DNA of 12,011 nt, taken from contig JAJZNM010000094.1 of assembly GCA_021852325.1 (NCBI GenBank), positions 1-12,011 on the forward strand. The letters are read 5' to 3'. Position numbers and translations under genes: made by a program. This document shows positions 1 through 7,774 of this stretch, in pieces (positions within the stretch are counted from its first letter, which is position 1; every line of letters starts with the position of its first letter). This DNA is from Pseudomonadota bacterium. Its GTDB lineage: Bacteria > Pseudomonadota > Gammaproteobacteria > JAKAQQ01. The notes under the pieces were generated by a model. That model was not told where the DNA came from, did no database searches, and saw only the letters and a program-made list of their open reading frames with translations.

Positions 1-134
1 CGGCGTGTGGCGAGGGCATGGAGCAAAGTCATGGAATCGAGCCCGCCCGAACAGGCAACCCAGAGTTTCGGGGCTTTCAGGGGGGCAAGAATATGATGCA
101 GGGCCTCCGGGCTGAACGCTTCAGGCCGTGTCAT
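1..134 (-). CDS. tilS: tRNA(Ile)-lysidine synthase, N-terminal fragment (cut by window edge)
   Basis: Only the first 44 codons lie in the window; the gene runs off the left edge. The start ATG overlaps the accA stop as ATGA. The translation contains VACSGGLDSMTLLHAL at residues 26-41, and SGGLDS (29-34) is the PP-loop ATP-binding signature of the TilS/TtcA/GuaA superfamily. TilS attaches lysine to C34 of the CAU-anticodon tRNA-Ile in the cytoplasm so that it reads AUA rather than AUG. The short leader before the PP-loop and the position directly after accA, as in Pseudomonas-type genomes, favour TilS over TtcA or other PP-loop enzymes. Catalytic parts beyond the PP-loop are not visible. Confidence 0.9.
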   Translation of the reverse strand, partial: MTRPEAFSPEALHHILAPLKAPKLWVACSGGLDSMTLLHALATR

Positions 135-1084
135 TGCTCGTAAATGCCATAATGCATGATCTTGGCCATCCGCTCTGCCAAGAGGTCCTCTTCGGTTTTC
201 GCGGCGAGTTCAGTCAAATGGCGCAATAGCACCTCACGGACCGAGTTCATCAGGACGGGCACATCCCGGTGCCCTCCCCCGAGGGGTTCGACAATGACCT
301 CGTCCGCAATCCCGAGTGCATGGATCTTGTCCGCCGTGAGCCCGAGTGTGGCGGCAGCTTCGGGCGCCTTGGACGCGCTTTTCCAGAGGATGGATGCACA
401 TCCCTCCGGTGAAATCACCGAATAGACGCTGTATTGGAGCATGAGCAAGCGGTCGCCGACCCCGATCGCCAAGGCTCCACCCGATCCGCCTTCTCCAATC
501 ACACAAACCAGGATCGGCACCCGGAGCTCGGCCATCACTTCCAGGTTTTTGGCAATCGCTTCACTTTGGTTGTGTTTTTCGGCATCGATGCCCGGATAGG
601 CACCCGGCGTATCGATGAACGTGATGAGCGGCAGGTGAAACCGTTCGGCGAGACGCATGAGCCTGAGTGCCTTGCGGTAGCCTTCGGGTCTTGGCATGCC
701 GAAGTTCCGGAATACCTTTTCCTTGGTGTCGCGACCCTTCTGATGCCCCAAGAACACGATCGGCCTGCCTTCAAACCGGCCCACGCCCCCGACCAAGGCG
801 GGATCATCGGCCGTCGACCGGTCACCCGCCAGAAACTCGACTTCGGTAAAGAGTCGTGCGACATAATCCAGGGTATAGGGACGTTGGGGGTGACGGGAGA
901 GTTGGGTGACCTTCCAGGGATCCAGGTTCGCGAAGATTTCCTCGGTCTTTTCCTGGCTCAGGCGGGTCAGCCGCTCGATCTCGGAATCGACCGGCTCGCC
1001 GGCCTCTTTCAGTCGGCGCAACTCGGCAAGCTGAGCTTCGACCTCTGCGATGGGATGTTCAAAATCGAGGAAGTTCAGATACAT
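131..1084 (-). CDS. accA: Acetyl-CoA carboxylase carboxyltransferase subunit alpha
   Basis: The alpha half of the carboxyltransferase that, with AccD, moves the carboxyl group from biotinyl-AccB to acetyl-CoA to give malonyl-CoA, the first committed step of fatty acid synthesis. From the chosen ATG the protein has 317 residues, close to the 319 of E. coli AccA, and begins MYLNFLDFEHPIAE like family members. Visible family blocks are GHQKGRDTKEK (about 114-124), IDTPGAYPGIDAE (157-169), the glycine-rich GEGGSGGALAIG (197-208) that forms the oxyanion region, and YSVISPEGCASILWK (221-235). The start is chosen on homology, because no good Shine-Dalgarno precedes it. In-frame ATGs at 1153 (weak AGG upstream) and 1198 would add 23 or 38 residues unlike the family. 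The gene lies 168 bases after dnaE and overlaps tilS by four bases. Confidence 0.95.
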   Translation of the reverse strand: MYLNFLDFEHPIAEVEAQLAELRRLKEAGEPVDSEIERLTRLSQEKTEEIFANLDPWKVTQLSRHPQRPYTLDYVARLFTEVEFLAGDRSTADDPALVGGVGRFEGRPIVFLGHQKGRDTKEKVFRNFGMPRPEGYRKALRLMRLAERFHLPLITFIDTPGAYPGIDAEKHNQSEAIAKNLEVMAELRVPILVCVIGEGGSGGALAIGVGDRLLMLQYSVYSVISPEGCASILWKSASKAPEAAATLGLTADKIHALGIADEVIVEPLGGGHRDVPVLMNSVREVLLRHLTELAAKTEEDLLAERMAKIMHYGIYEQ

Positions 1085-1189
1085 ATCGTCGTTATCGAGA
1101 TTCAAGTGTATGGATCGATTCGCACCCCAGCCCGCTTCCGGGGATCCACGCATCAAACCTGCCGTGCGCGAGGCCACCTCTTCATCCAC

Positions 1190-1217
1190 AAGAACCATGC
1201 CGCTCTAGAGGGTTCTT
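1190..1217 (-). other. Hairpin in the dnaE-accA intergenic region
   Basis: On the transcript AAGAACC (1217-1211) can pair with GGTTCTT (1196-1190), a perfect 7-bp stem with a 14-base loop. The loop itself holds the palindrome CTCTAGAG (1203-1210). No T-tract follows the right arm, so it is not a convincing intrinsic terminator. It could slow or process the message, or set accA expression apart from dnaE. The rest of the 1085-1252 gap shows no strong promoter by eye. Confidence 0.4.
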
Positions 1218-1252
1218 CACCATTGTGCCAGACCCCGATGGGTGGGATCCAC

Positions 1253-4200
1253 TCAACCCGTCTCGTGTCCCGGCCGAGAGACCCGGTGGGGGAGAGAGTC
1301 GTTCCGGAGCGGGTCCCGGTTCGGGGGGGGCTTGCCAGCTTCGAGGCTGACCGCATCCAGGCCGAAATGCTTGCGCAGCTCCAAGAGGAGATCATCCGTG
1401 ATCTCCACGCAGTCCCCCTCGGCGAGATCAAGCATCACCGCTCCGGACACGGTCTCATAGTGAACGCTGACCCGGGTCCCGGGACCGCGATGCCGGGCCA
1501 GCAAGGCCGTCAGGAGATCCAAGCGGGAATCCTGGTCCGGGTGGTCGGATTTCCAGGTGAGGATAAGGCGACGGCAGACGCTGGCACGCCAACGAGCGTA
1601 GGACTGGATTTCCCGGACACGGATCCTGAAGTGGCCGGAAAAATCGTCGAATCCGATCGTCCCTTCGACCACCACCGGTTCACCCGCTTTGATTGCCCTG
1701 ATCTCGGCGAGGAGCTGATCACCGAAGATCACGCATTCCAGCTGGCCTGTTCCATCATCGAGCTGCCCCTGTCCGCGCTCACCCCGCCTGCGCAGGTTTT
1801 CGAGAAGCCCGACGACCCAGACCGCCCCCGAAGCCTGCTGGGCCGCGGCGCGCTCCAAAATGCCCGAGATGCTACGCAGGCCGAGCGCTTGCCATTCCTC
1901 CCGGTAGGGATCGAGCGGGTGGCCGCTCAGGTATAAACCCAAGACTTCTTTCTCAGATTCCAGAAGGATACGGGCGGCCTCGTGGCCGGCCTCCGCCCGG
2001 GGCGGAATCACCTCCCCCATCAGGGATCCAGAACCGGTCCGCGGCAGCCCAAAGAAGTCGATCTGGCGCGCAGAACGGGCATATTGATCCGCCATGGCGA
2101 TCAGTGAATCCATGCGTTCAATGAGCTGGATCCGCTCGATGCCGAGGCCATCAAAAGCGCCGGCCTTGATCAGCGCTTCAAACGCGCGCCGGTTGAGATG
2201 GGTGCTCATGCGCTCACAAAAATCTTCAAATCCGGCGAACGGACTGTCTTGTCGCGCCTGTTCGATCGATTCGACCATGGATTGACCGACACCCTTGATG
2301 GCACCCAGCCCATACCGGATATCGCCTCCCTCCACGGCAAACCCGTAGGTCGACCGGTTGATGTCGGGCGGCAGAATCCTGAGGCCCATCCGGCGGCAGT
2401 CGAGCAACAAGGGCAGAAGCTTTTCCGTGTGATCCATATCTCCGGTCAATACCGAGGCCATGAATGCGGCCGGGTAGTGAGCCTTGAGCCAGGCCGTCTG
2501 ATAGGCGAGCAGCGCATAGGCGACAGAATGTGATTTATTGAATCCATAGCCTGCAAACTTCTCCATCAGGTCAAAGATCTCTTCCGCCTTCCGGGCCGGC
2601 ACGCCCCGGCTCTCGGCGCCAGCCACAAAGACGCTGCGTTGCATGGCCATCTCCTCAGGCTTTTTCTTACCCATGGCACGCCTGAGGAGGTCCGCGGCGC
2701 CGAGACTGTAGCCGGCCATCTCCTGGGCGATCTGCATGACCTGTTCCTGGTAGAGGATGACGCCATAGGTATCTTCCAGGATGCCTTTGAGGGACGGATG
2801 GAGATAGGCAATGGGAGAAAGTCCCTGCTTGCGGCTGATGAAATCGTTGACCATTCCGGACTGGAGCGGACCCGGACGGAATAGCGCCACCAGGGCCACG
2901 ATGTCCTCGAACCGGTCCGGTTTGAGGCGCCTGATGAGATCCCGCATGCCGTGCGACTCGAGCTGGAAGATGGCCGTCGTCTCGCACGATTGCAGGAGGC
3001 GGAAGGTTTCGGGGTCTCGCATGGAAATCGCATCCAGCGAAAACGGCGCTCTGGAAGCTTGTGCCTGGCTGTGCTGGATCGTTTTCAAGGTGCGGTTGAT
3101 GATGGTGAGCGTCTTGAGCCCCAGGAAATCGAACTTGACGAGCCCGAGATGCTCCAGGTCATCTTTGTCGAACTGCGTGATCTGGCCATCGGAATCGGTG
3201 TCGCTGAACAGGGGCAGATGACGGGTCAGTGCCTGGGGAGCAATCACCACACCGCCGGCATGCTTGCCGACCGAGCGGACACGCCCCTCCAGTTTCTGCG
3301 CCAGGTCGATCACGGTCCGGACGTTCTCGTCGGATGCATACCAGGATTTGAGCTCTGGTTCGTCCTCGAGCGCACGTTTGAGGGTCATGTGGATCTCGAA
3401 CGGGATCAGTTTCGCCAGCCGGTCGGCGAAGCCGTACGGCAGGCCGAGCACCCGCACGACGTCGCGCACCACTGCACGCGCCGCCATGGTCCCGAACGTG
3501 GCAATCTGTGCTACCCGGTCGGATCCATAGCGTTCCTCGACATAGCGGATGACCCTATCACGTCCCTCGATACAGAAGTCGATATCGAAGTCCGGCATGG
3601 TAATCCGTTCCGGGTTGAGGAATCGCTCGAACAGGAGGCCATGTTCAAGCGGATCGAGCCCTGTGATGCCCAGTGCATAGGCCACGAGGGATCCCGCACC
3701 AGAACCCCTTCCTGGACCAACCGGAATGTCATGGGATTTCGCCCAGTCGATGAAATCGGAGACGATCAGGAAATATCCCGCAAAGCCCATGTGCTCGATC
3801 ACCTCGAGTTCCGTGGAGAGGCGCGAGGCATAATCAGAAGGTGGATGAGCGGAGTCCGCCCTCGGCGTGAGCGCGGCAAGCCGATGACGCAGTCCCGCCT
3901 CGGCTTTCTCCCGAAGCAGCTGTTCGGGGCTCTGACCTGTCGGCGCCGGATAGGCCGGGAGCAGGATCCGGTCCAGCTCAAACTCAAAATTGCAGCACCG
4001 GGCGAGATCGACGGTATTGCTGAGTGCATCGGGACGGTCCGAAAACAGCTCCGACATCGCTTCGGTGGATTTCAGGTATTGATGCTCGGTGAACTTGCGC
4101 TCCCGGCTCTGGTCGTTGAGCGTCCAGCCACTCTGGATGCAAACCCTCGCCTCATGGGCCTCGTACTCCTCGGGGATCAGGAAACGGACGGCATTGTTGG

Positions 4201-4786
4201 CAACGAGCGGAATGCCGGCCCGTTCCGCCAGCGTTTCAAAGCCATCATTGACCAGCGTTTCCTGAGGAATCCCGATCCGGGACACTGTGAGACATACGTT
4301 TTCCGCATAGCACTGAAGCCACTGCTCCAGCTCCGCCCGGGCCGCATCCATCTGTTCCAGCTGCAACAAACGGCCCACTTCGCTTTCATGGCCCAAAAGG
4401 AGCACCAGGCCTTCGGGCTGGCCCTCCAAAAAAAGCGCCCGGGGGAGTGCGCGCCCGATGCCGCCACTGGTATCGACCCGGCTGCTCATCAGGCGGCAGA
4501 GATGGGTATAGCCCACACGGTTTTTGCAGAGCACAATGATGCGCTCGGATCCCTTGAGCGGCGCAGGCCGCGTGAGTGCCAGTTCGGCGCCAAGGATCGG
4601 CTTGATGCCAGCCGCAACCGCCTGTTCGTAGAACTTGATGGCGCCAAACAGGTTGCACCAGTCCGTCAGTGCGACGGCACCCATCCCGAGTGATTTCACG
4701 CGCCTGACGAGGTCCGGAATCTGGATGACGCTGTCCTCCAGCGAATATTCCGAATGGATGCCCAGGTGTACGAAAGGCTGTTTCAT
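1253..4786 (-). CDS. dnaE: DNA polymerase III subunit alpha
   Basis: Replicative polymerase catalytic subunit, 1177 residues (E. coli 1160). Domains in order: N-terminal PHP domain (about 5-210); polymerase core with the PGRGSGAGSLVAYALGIT block (358-375), catalytic MPDFDIDF (Asp401 and Asp403) and KFDFLGLKTL (Asp553); a beta-clamp binding motif QIDFFGL at 908-914; an OB-fold near 987-1062; and a C-terminal tau-interaction region. The PHP metal site is degenerate: HLGIHS lacks the middle histidine and TDW replaces TDH, as in E. coli, so proofreading probably depends on a separate DnaQ epsilon subunit. The start ATG overlaps the rnhB stop as ATGA, with a weak GGTGA seven bases upstream. The protein runs about 26 residues past the usual end with a Pro/Arg-rich tail that begins at a C8 tract (1323-1330). 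Confidence 0.98.
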   Translation of the reverse strand: MKQPFVHLGIHSEYSLEDSVIQIPDLVRRVKSLGMGAVALTDWCNLFGAIKFYEQAVAAGIKPILGAELALTRPAPLKGSERIIVLCKNRVGYTHLCRLMSSRVDTSGGIGRALPRALFLEGQPEGLVLLLGHESEVGRLLQLEQMDAARAELEQWLQCYAENVCLTVSRIGIPQETLVNDGFETLAERAGIPLVANNAVRFLIPEEYEAHEARVCIQSGWTLNDQSRERKFTEHQYLKSTEAMSELFSDRPDALSNTVDLARCCNFEFELDRILLPAYPAPTGQSPEQLLREKAEAGLRHRLAALTPRADSAHPPSDYASRLSTELEVIEHMGFAGYFLIVSDFIDWAKSHDIPVGPGRGSGAGSLVAYALGITGLDPLEHGLLFERFLNPERITMPDFDIDFCIEGRDRVIRYVEERYGSDRVAQIATFGTMAARAVVRDVVRVLGLPYGFADRLAKLIPFEIHMTLKRALEDEPELKSWYASDENVRTVIDLAQKLEGRVRSVGKHAGGVVIAPQALTRHLPLFSDTDSDGQITQFDKDDLEHLGLVKFDFLGLKTLTIINRTLKTIQHSQAQASRAPFSLDAISMRDPETFRLLQSCETTAIFQLESHGMRDLIRRLKPDRFEDIVALVALFRPGPLQSGMVNDFISRKQGLSPIAYLHPSLKGILEDTYGVILYQEQVMQIAQEMAGYSLGAADLLRRAMGKKKPEEMAMQRSVFVAGAESRGVPARKAEEIFDLMEKFAGYGFNKSHSVAYALLAYQTAWLKAHYPAAFMASVLTGDMDHTEKLLPLLLDCRRMGLRILPPDINRSTYGFAVEGGDIRYGLGAIKGVGQSMVESIEQARQDSPFAGFEDFCERMSTHLNRRAFEALIKAGAFDGLGIERIQLIERMDSLIAMADQYARSARQIDFFGLPRTGSGSLMGEVIPPRAEAGHEAARILLESEKEVLGLYLSGHPLDPYREEWQALGLRSISGILERAAAQQASGAVWVVGLLENLRRRGERGQGQLDDGTGQLECVIFGDQLLAEIRAIKAGEPVVVEGTIGFDDFSGHFRIRVREIQSYARWRASVCRRLILTWKSDHPDQDSRLDLLTALLARHRGPGTRVSVHYETVSGAVMLDLAEGDCVEITDDLLLELRKHFGLDAVSLEAGKPPPNRDPLRNDSLPHRVSRPGHETG

Positions 4787-5385
4787 GGAGGTGTCACCGG
4801 GGCCACGCGCCCGATCCGATTGGCCACCGGCGCGAAGCTTTTGCGGTGGATGCTGCAGGGGCCGAGAGCCTCGAGGGCGGCAAGGTGCCTCTTCGTGGGA
4901 TAGCCCTTGTGGACGGAAAACCCATATCCCGGGAAGAGAGCGTCGTAGCGCACCATGAGTTCGTCACGGAAGTGTTTGGCGACGATCGATGCAGCACTGA
5001 CGGGCGGATCGGTCTCATCAGCGCGTGGATGGGCATGGGCTTGGATCGGGAGCACGGGCGCAAAGAGCCCGTCCACGAGCACGCCCGGGGGAACCGGAAT
5101 GAGCGCTTCGACCGCCTGCTGCATGGCCCAGAGTGTGGCGCGGTGGATGTTCAGGCAATCGATCATCTCAGGGGAAACTGTGACAATCGCCACGGCACGG
5201 GCCAGAGACAGGATGCGGTTCGACAGGTCCCGGCGATCAGCCGGCCGGAGTTTCTTGGAATCGCGCAGGCCCTCTATGCCATGTTCCGGCTGGAGCCAGA
5301 CCGCCGCCGCGACCAAAGGACCGGCGAGGGGCCCGCGGCCGACTTCGTCGACACCCGCCCAGTCTCCATGCTCAAGAGTGGTCAT
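4783..5385 (-). CDS. rnhB: Ribonuclease HII
   Basis: Cytoplasmic endonuclease that cuts the RNA strand of RNA-DNA hybrids and nicks 5' of single ribonucleotides embedded in DNA. The 200-residue protein carries the type 2 RNase H signature GVDEVGRGPLAGP (Asp13, Glu14), DSKKL at 42-46, VDG with Asp105, and ADETDPPVSAASIVAK with Asp123 as the fourth metal ligand, followed by the family block GPCSIHRKSFAPV (175-187). VDG is followed by Leu rather than the common Asn, and the loop after Asp123 is ETDPP rather than a Lys-containing one; both are outside the four acidic ligands. The start lies 7 bases after the lpxB stop with no clear Shine-Dalgarno, suggesting coupled translation. The stop overlaps the dnaE start. 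The rnhB-dnaE pairing is conserved in many proteobacteria. Confidence 0.96.
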   Translation of the reverse strand: MTTLEHGDWAGVDEVGRGPLAGPLVAAAVWLQPEHGIEGLRDSKKLRPADRRDLSNRILSLARAVAIVTVSPEMIDCLNIHRATLWAMQQAVEALIPVPPGVLVDGLFAPVLPIQAHAHPRADETDPPVSAASIVAKHFRDELMVRYDALFPGYGFSVHKGYPTKRHLAALEALGPCSIHRKSFAPVANRIGRVAPVTPP

Positions 5386-5392
5386 CGGGGAT

Positions 5393-6550
5393 TTAGGCGC
5401 ATTCCGGAGCTAAGCCGAGCATCTGGTCGAGCTCGCGGGCGACCGTCTCTCCGAAATTGCATCGCAGCTCGTCACCGAGCGAGAGAAACCGCGTGCGCAT
5501 CGCCTTCCGTCGTTCCCCGTCCTTCAAGAGGGCGAACAGCGCATCTGCCAGGATATCCGGGTCCACCTCTTCCTGCAGACATTCCGTGACCAGGCATTCA
5601 TGGGCCAGGAGATTGGGGATGGAGACCCAGCGGACCTTGAGTCCCAGGAGCTTGCTTGCGATGAATGCACTCATCCCCGAAACGCGGTAAGCCACCACCA
5701 TAGGGCACCCCACGAGCAATCCTTCCAGGGTCGCCGTTCCGGAGGCTACGCACGCTGCATCTGCGACGGCGAGCGCACGCGGCCCATCTCGATCGAGGAG
5801 CGAGAGCGGCTGGGCCGGACCATATTGGTTCCAGAGGGATTCGAGGAGCGGACGGAACGCTGGCTGGGCTACGGGCATGATGAATTGAACCGGTGCGGAA
5901 ACCGTCTGGATACGCCGTGCGACCTGGATCATCACGACCCCGAGCCGGGCGAGTTCGTGGCGTCGGCTCCCGGGCAACAGGGCAATGGTCGTCTGGTCGG
6001 GATCCAACCCAAGTGCCCGGCGTGCCGACTGGATATCCTCGAGTGGGGCGAGTCGATCCGCCAGAGGGTGGCCGACAAACAGGGCTCGTACGGAGGTGTT
6101 CTCGTAGTAGGCGGGCTCGAAGGGGAAAAGACAGAACAGGGTATCGGTCGCACGGGCAACTGTCATGACCCTGCCGGGACGCCAGGCCCAAACGGTCGGG
6201 CTCACGAGATGCGCAACCCGGATCCCGTGTCCTCTCAGGGTCTCTTCCAGCCCGAGATTGAAGTCTGGCGCATCAACCCCGACAAAAAGGTCGGGCTTCC
6301 AATCGAGGAAGGTCTGGATCAGTTTCCGGCGCATTTGCCATAAGCGTGGGAGATGGGCGATTGCCTCGGTCAGCCCGGATACCGAGAGGGCCTCGACCGG
6401 AAGCGCCGATTGGCATCCGGATTGCTGGAGTGCGGGGCCGGTGACGCCGAGGGTTTCGAGATCCGGATGCAACTGCCTCAGGTGGTCGAGGACGTCGGCG
6501 GCGAGGATATCTCCCGACAACTCTCCGACACTGAAGGCGACTCTCGGCAT
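5393..6550 (-). CDS. lpxB: Lipid-A-disaccharide synthase
   Basis: Membrane-peripheral glycosyltransferase (GT19) that joins UDP-2,3-diacylglucosamine to lipid X, forming the beta-1',6 disaccharide of lipid A. From this ATG it has 385 residues (E. coli 382). Seen motifs: GELSGDI (9-15), the N-terminal GExSGD signature; VGVDAPDFNLG (90-100) with the conserved Asp93; HLVSPTVWAWRPGR (114-127); GHPLAD (160-165); LLPGSRRHEL (191-200), the nucleotide-side block with the conserved Arg; and SGTATLEG further on. The start is one base after the lpxA stop. A GTG eighteen bases upstream inside lpxA is possible but adds non-family residues, and its only purine-rich stretch is too far away. UDP-2,3-diacylglucosamine hydrolase (LpxH or similar) must be encoded elsewhere. 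Confidence 0.97.
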   Translation of the reverse strand: MPRVAFSVGELSGDILAADVLDHLRQLHPDLETLGVTGPALQQSGCQSALPVEALSVSGLTEAIAHLPRLWQMRRKLIQTFLDWKPDLFVGVDAPDFNLGLEETLRGHGIRVAHLVSPTVWAWRPGRVMTVARATDTLFCLFPFEPAYYENTSVRALFVGHPLADRLAPLEDIQSARRALGLDPDQTTIALLPGSRRHELARLGVVMIQVARRIQTVSAPVQFIMPVAQPAFRPLLESLWNQYGPAQPLSLLDRDGPRALAVADAACVASGTATLEGLLVGCPMVVAYRVSGMSAFIASKLLGLKVRWVSIPNLLAHECLVTECLQEEVDPDILADALFALLKDGERRKAMRTRFLSLGDELRCNFGETVARELDQMLGLAPECA

Positions 6551-6551
6551 C

Positions 6552-7322
6552 TCAACGTACGATACCACGCTTCGAACTGCGGATCACCTCGATAAACGGT
6601 TCGAGCTCTGGATTTTCCTTCGCCAGTACCTGAAGCTGGTTTAGTGCCTCCTCGAGCATGAGGTTGCGGCGATACAGGATGCGATAGGACTCCTTGATGA
6701 TGCGCATCTGGGCCGGCGTGAAACCGCGGCGCCTGAGTCCCTCGCTGTTGATTCCATGAGGCTCGGCCGGAGTCCCGGAGACCGTGACATACGGTGGGAC
6801 ATCCTGCGTCACGCCACTGTCAAATCCAATGAAGGCATGACAGCCGACACGGGAGAACTGGTAGATTTTCCCAAACGCACCAATGCCGACATAATCGTCA
6901 ATCACGACATGCCCGGCCAGGGCGCTTCCATTCGCCGCAATGGTATGGCTGCCGATCTGGCAGTCATGCGCCACATGCACATAGGCCATGATCCAGTTGT
7001 CATCCCCGATCACAGTCTTTCCGCCACCCTGGACCGTTCCCCGGTTGATTGTCGTATATTCCCGGATCGTGTTGTGATCGCCAATGATCAGCCAGGTGCG
7101 TTCACCATGGTATTTCTTGTCTTGCGGATCGCCGCCAATCGAGGCAAAAGAATAGATGTGGTTTGCGGTTCCGATCCGCGTGTGTCCCTCAATGACCGCG
7201 TGAGCGTCGATTTCCGTCTCGGGCCCGATTTCGACATCTGCGCCGATGACGGCAAACGGGCCGATTTTCGCACTGGGATCGATCTTCGCATCCGGATGGA
7301 TCACCGCCCGCGCATCGATCAC
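6552..7322 (-). CDS. lpxA: Acyl-ACP--UDP-N-acetylglucosamine O-acyltransferase
   Basis: First enzyme of lipid A synthesis: transfers a 3-hydroxyacyl chain from ACP to the 3-OH of UDP-GlcNAc in the cytoplasm. It has 256 residues (E. coli 262), mostly left-handed beta-helix built from hexapeptide repeats, with a helical C-terminus. Catalytic His119 is in HVAHD; Asp68 and Lys70 (QDKKY), His138 (LAGH) and Gln155 (YQF) match E. coli active-site residues. The start is GTG, overlapping the fabZ stop as GTGA, with AAGGAG eight bases upstream; family alignment (VIDARAVIHP) agrees. Phe167 occupies the place of E. coli Gly173, the acyl-chain ruler, so a chain shorter than C14 may be preferred. No gnnA/gnnB genes lie beside it, so there is no local hint of amide-linked (GlcNAc3N) lipid A. 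Confidence 0.97.
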   Translation of the reverse strand: MIDARAVIHPDAKIDPSAKIGPFAVIGADVEIGPETEIDAHAVIEGHTRIGTANHIYSFASIGGDPQDKKYHGERTWLIIGDHNTIREYTTINRGTVQGGGKTVIGDDNWIMAYVHVAHDCQIGSHTIAANGSALAGHVVIDDYVGIGAFGKIYQFSRVGCHAFIGFDSGVTQDVPPYVTVSGTPAEPHGINSEGLRRRGFTPAQMRIIKESYRILYRRNLMLEEALNQLQVLAKENPELEPFIEVIRSSKRGIVR

Positions 7323-7774
7323 GCGTCCATCTCCTTGGTCGCACACAGGAAATCCGCCTCGGCCACCAGTCGTTCGTTGACTTCCGCTTTTCCGCTAAAC
7401 TTCCAAATATCTTTGACGTGGCGGACGATCCTGAGCGTCATGATCAGTTGATCACCCGGAATGACCGCATTCTTGAAACGCGCATTGTCGATCCCGGCAA
7501 GATAATAGAGGGTTCGGTTGAAGGGTTTCCCACCGAGAGTCGCATAGATCAATACCCCTGTACACTGCGCCATCGATTCGAGGATCAGTACTCCCGGCAT
7601 GACCGGATGATCCGGGAAGTGTCCCGGGAAAAACCATTCGTTATAAGTCACATTCTTGAGACCGACGACTTTCTCGCCGCCCGTGCATTCAAGGATGCGA
7701 TCGACCAGGAGAAATGGATACCGATGAGGGATTTGCTCCAGTATGCCATTAATATCAGGTGAAATATTCAGCAT
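7319..7774 (-). CDS. fabZ: 3-hydroxyacyl-[acyl-carrier-protein] dehydratase
   Basis: Hot-dog-fold dehydratase that removes water from 3-hydroxyacyl-ACP in fatty acid elongation; it competes with LpxA and LpxD for 3-hydroxyacyl-ACP, which explains its place among lpx genes. From the second of two tandem ATGs it has 151 residues, the same as E. coli FabZ. Visible: IPHRYPFLLVDR (15-26), GHFPDHPVMPGVLILESMAQ (51-70) with catalytic His52 and Glu66, and KFKNAVIPGDQL-type substrate-loop residues as RFKNAVIPGDQL. The start choice is close: ATG at 7777 overlaps the lpxD stop by four bases, while ATG at 7774 is six bases from the AAGGA Shine-Dalgarno and so better spaced. Single-domain FabZ, not FabA: there is no FabA-type length or isomerase context. 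Confidence 0.97.
   Translation of the reverse strand: MLNISPDINGILEQIPHRYPFLLVDRILECTGGEKVVGLKNVTYNEWFFPGHFPDHPVMPGVLILESMAQCTGVLIYATLGGKPFNRTLYYLAGIDNARFKNAVIPGDQLIMTLRIVRHVKDIWKFSGKAEVNERLVAEADFLCATKEMDA
7331..7336 (-). promoter_or_regulatory. Strong ribosome binding site for lpxA
   Basis: AAGGAG on the coding strand, inside the last codons of fabZ, lies eight bases before the GTG at 7322. It decides the lpxA start: the in-frame upstream codon at 7346 adds residues not found in the family. The stop/start overlap plus this site suggests fabZ and lpxA are translated in a fixed ratio. Confidence 0.8.

Noticed and set aside
1190..1217. Intrinsic terminator between dnaE and accA
   Set aside because: The stem is only 7 bp with a 14-base loop and no T-tract follows; kept only as a hairpin of unknown role.
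434..1936. A 500-codon open frame on the plus strand opposite accA and dnaE
   Set aside because: It spans two real minus-strand genes and their gap, and its translation has no recognisable domain; the long open frame follows from codon bias on the other strand.
4428..4434. A run of seven A (T7 in dnaE) as a programmed frameshift site
   Set aside because: It encodes a normal Leu-Phe-Leu stretch in the N-terminal part of DnaE, with no stimulatory stem seen and no alternative product of interest.
2951..4693. A 580-codon open frame on the plus strand opposite dnaE
   Set aside because: Shadow of dnaE in GC-rich DNA: no family motif, no ribosome site, and the minus-strand DnaE is intact with catalytic residues throughout.
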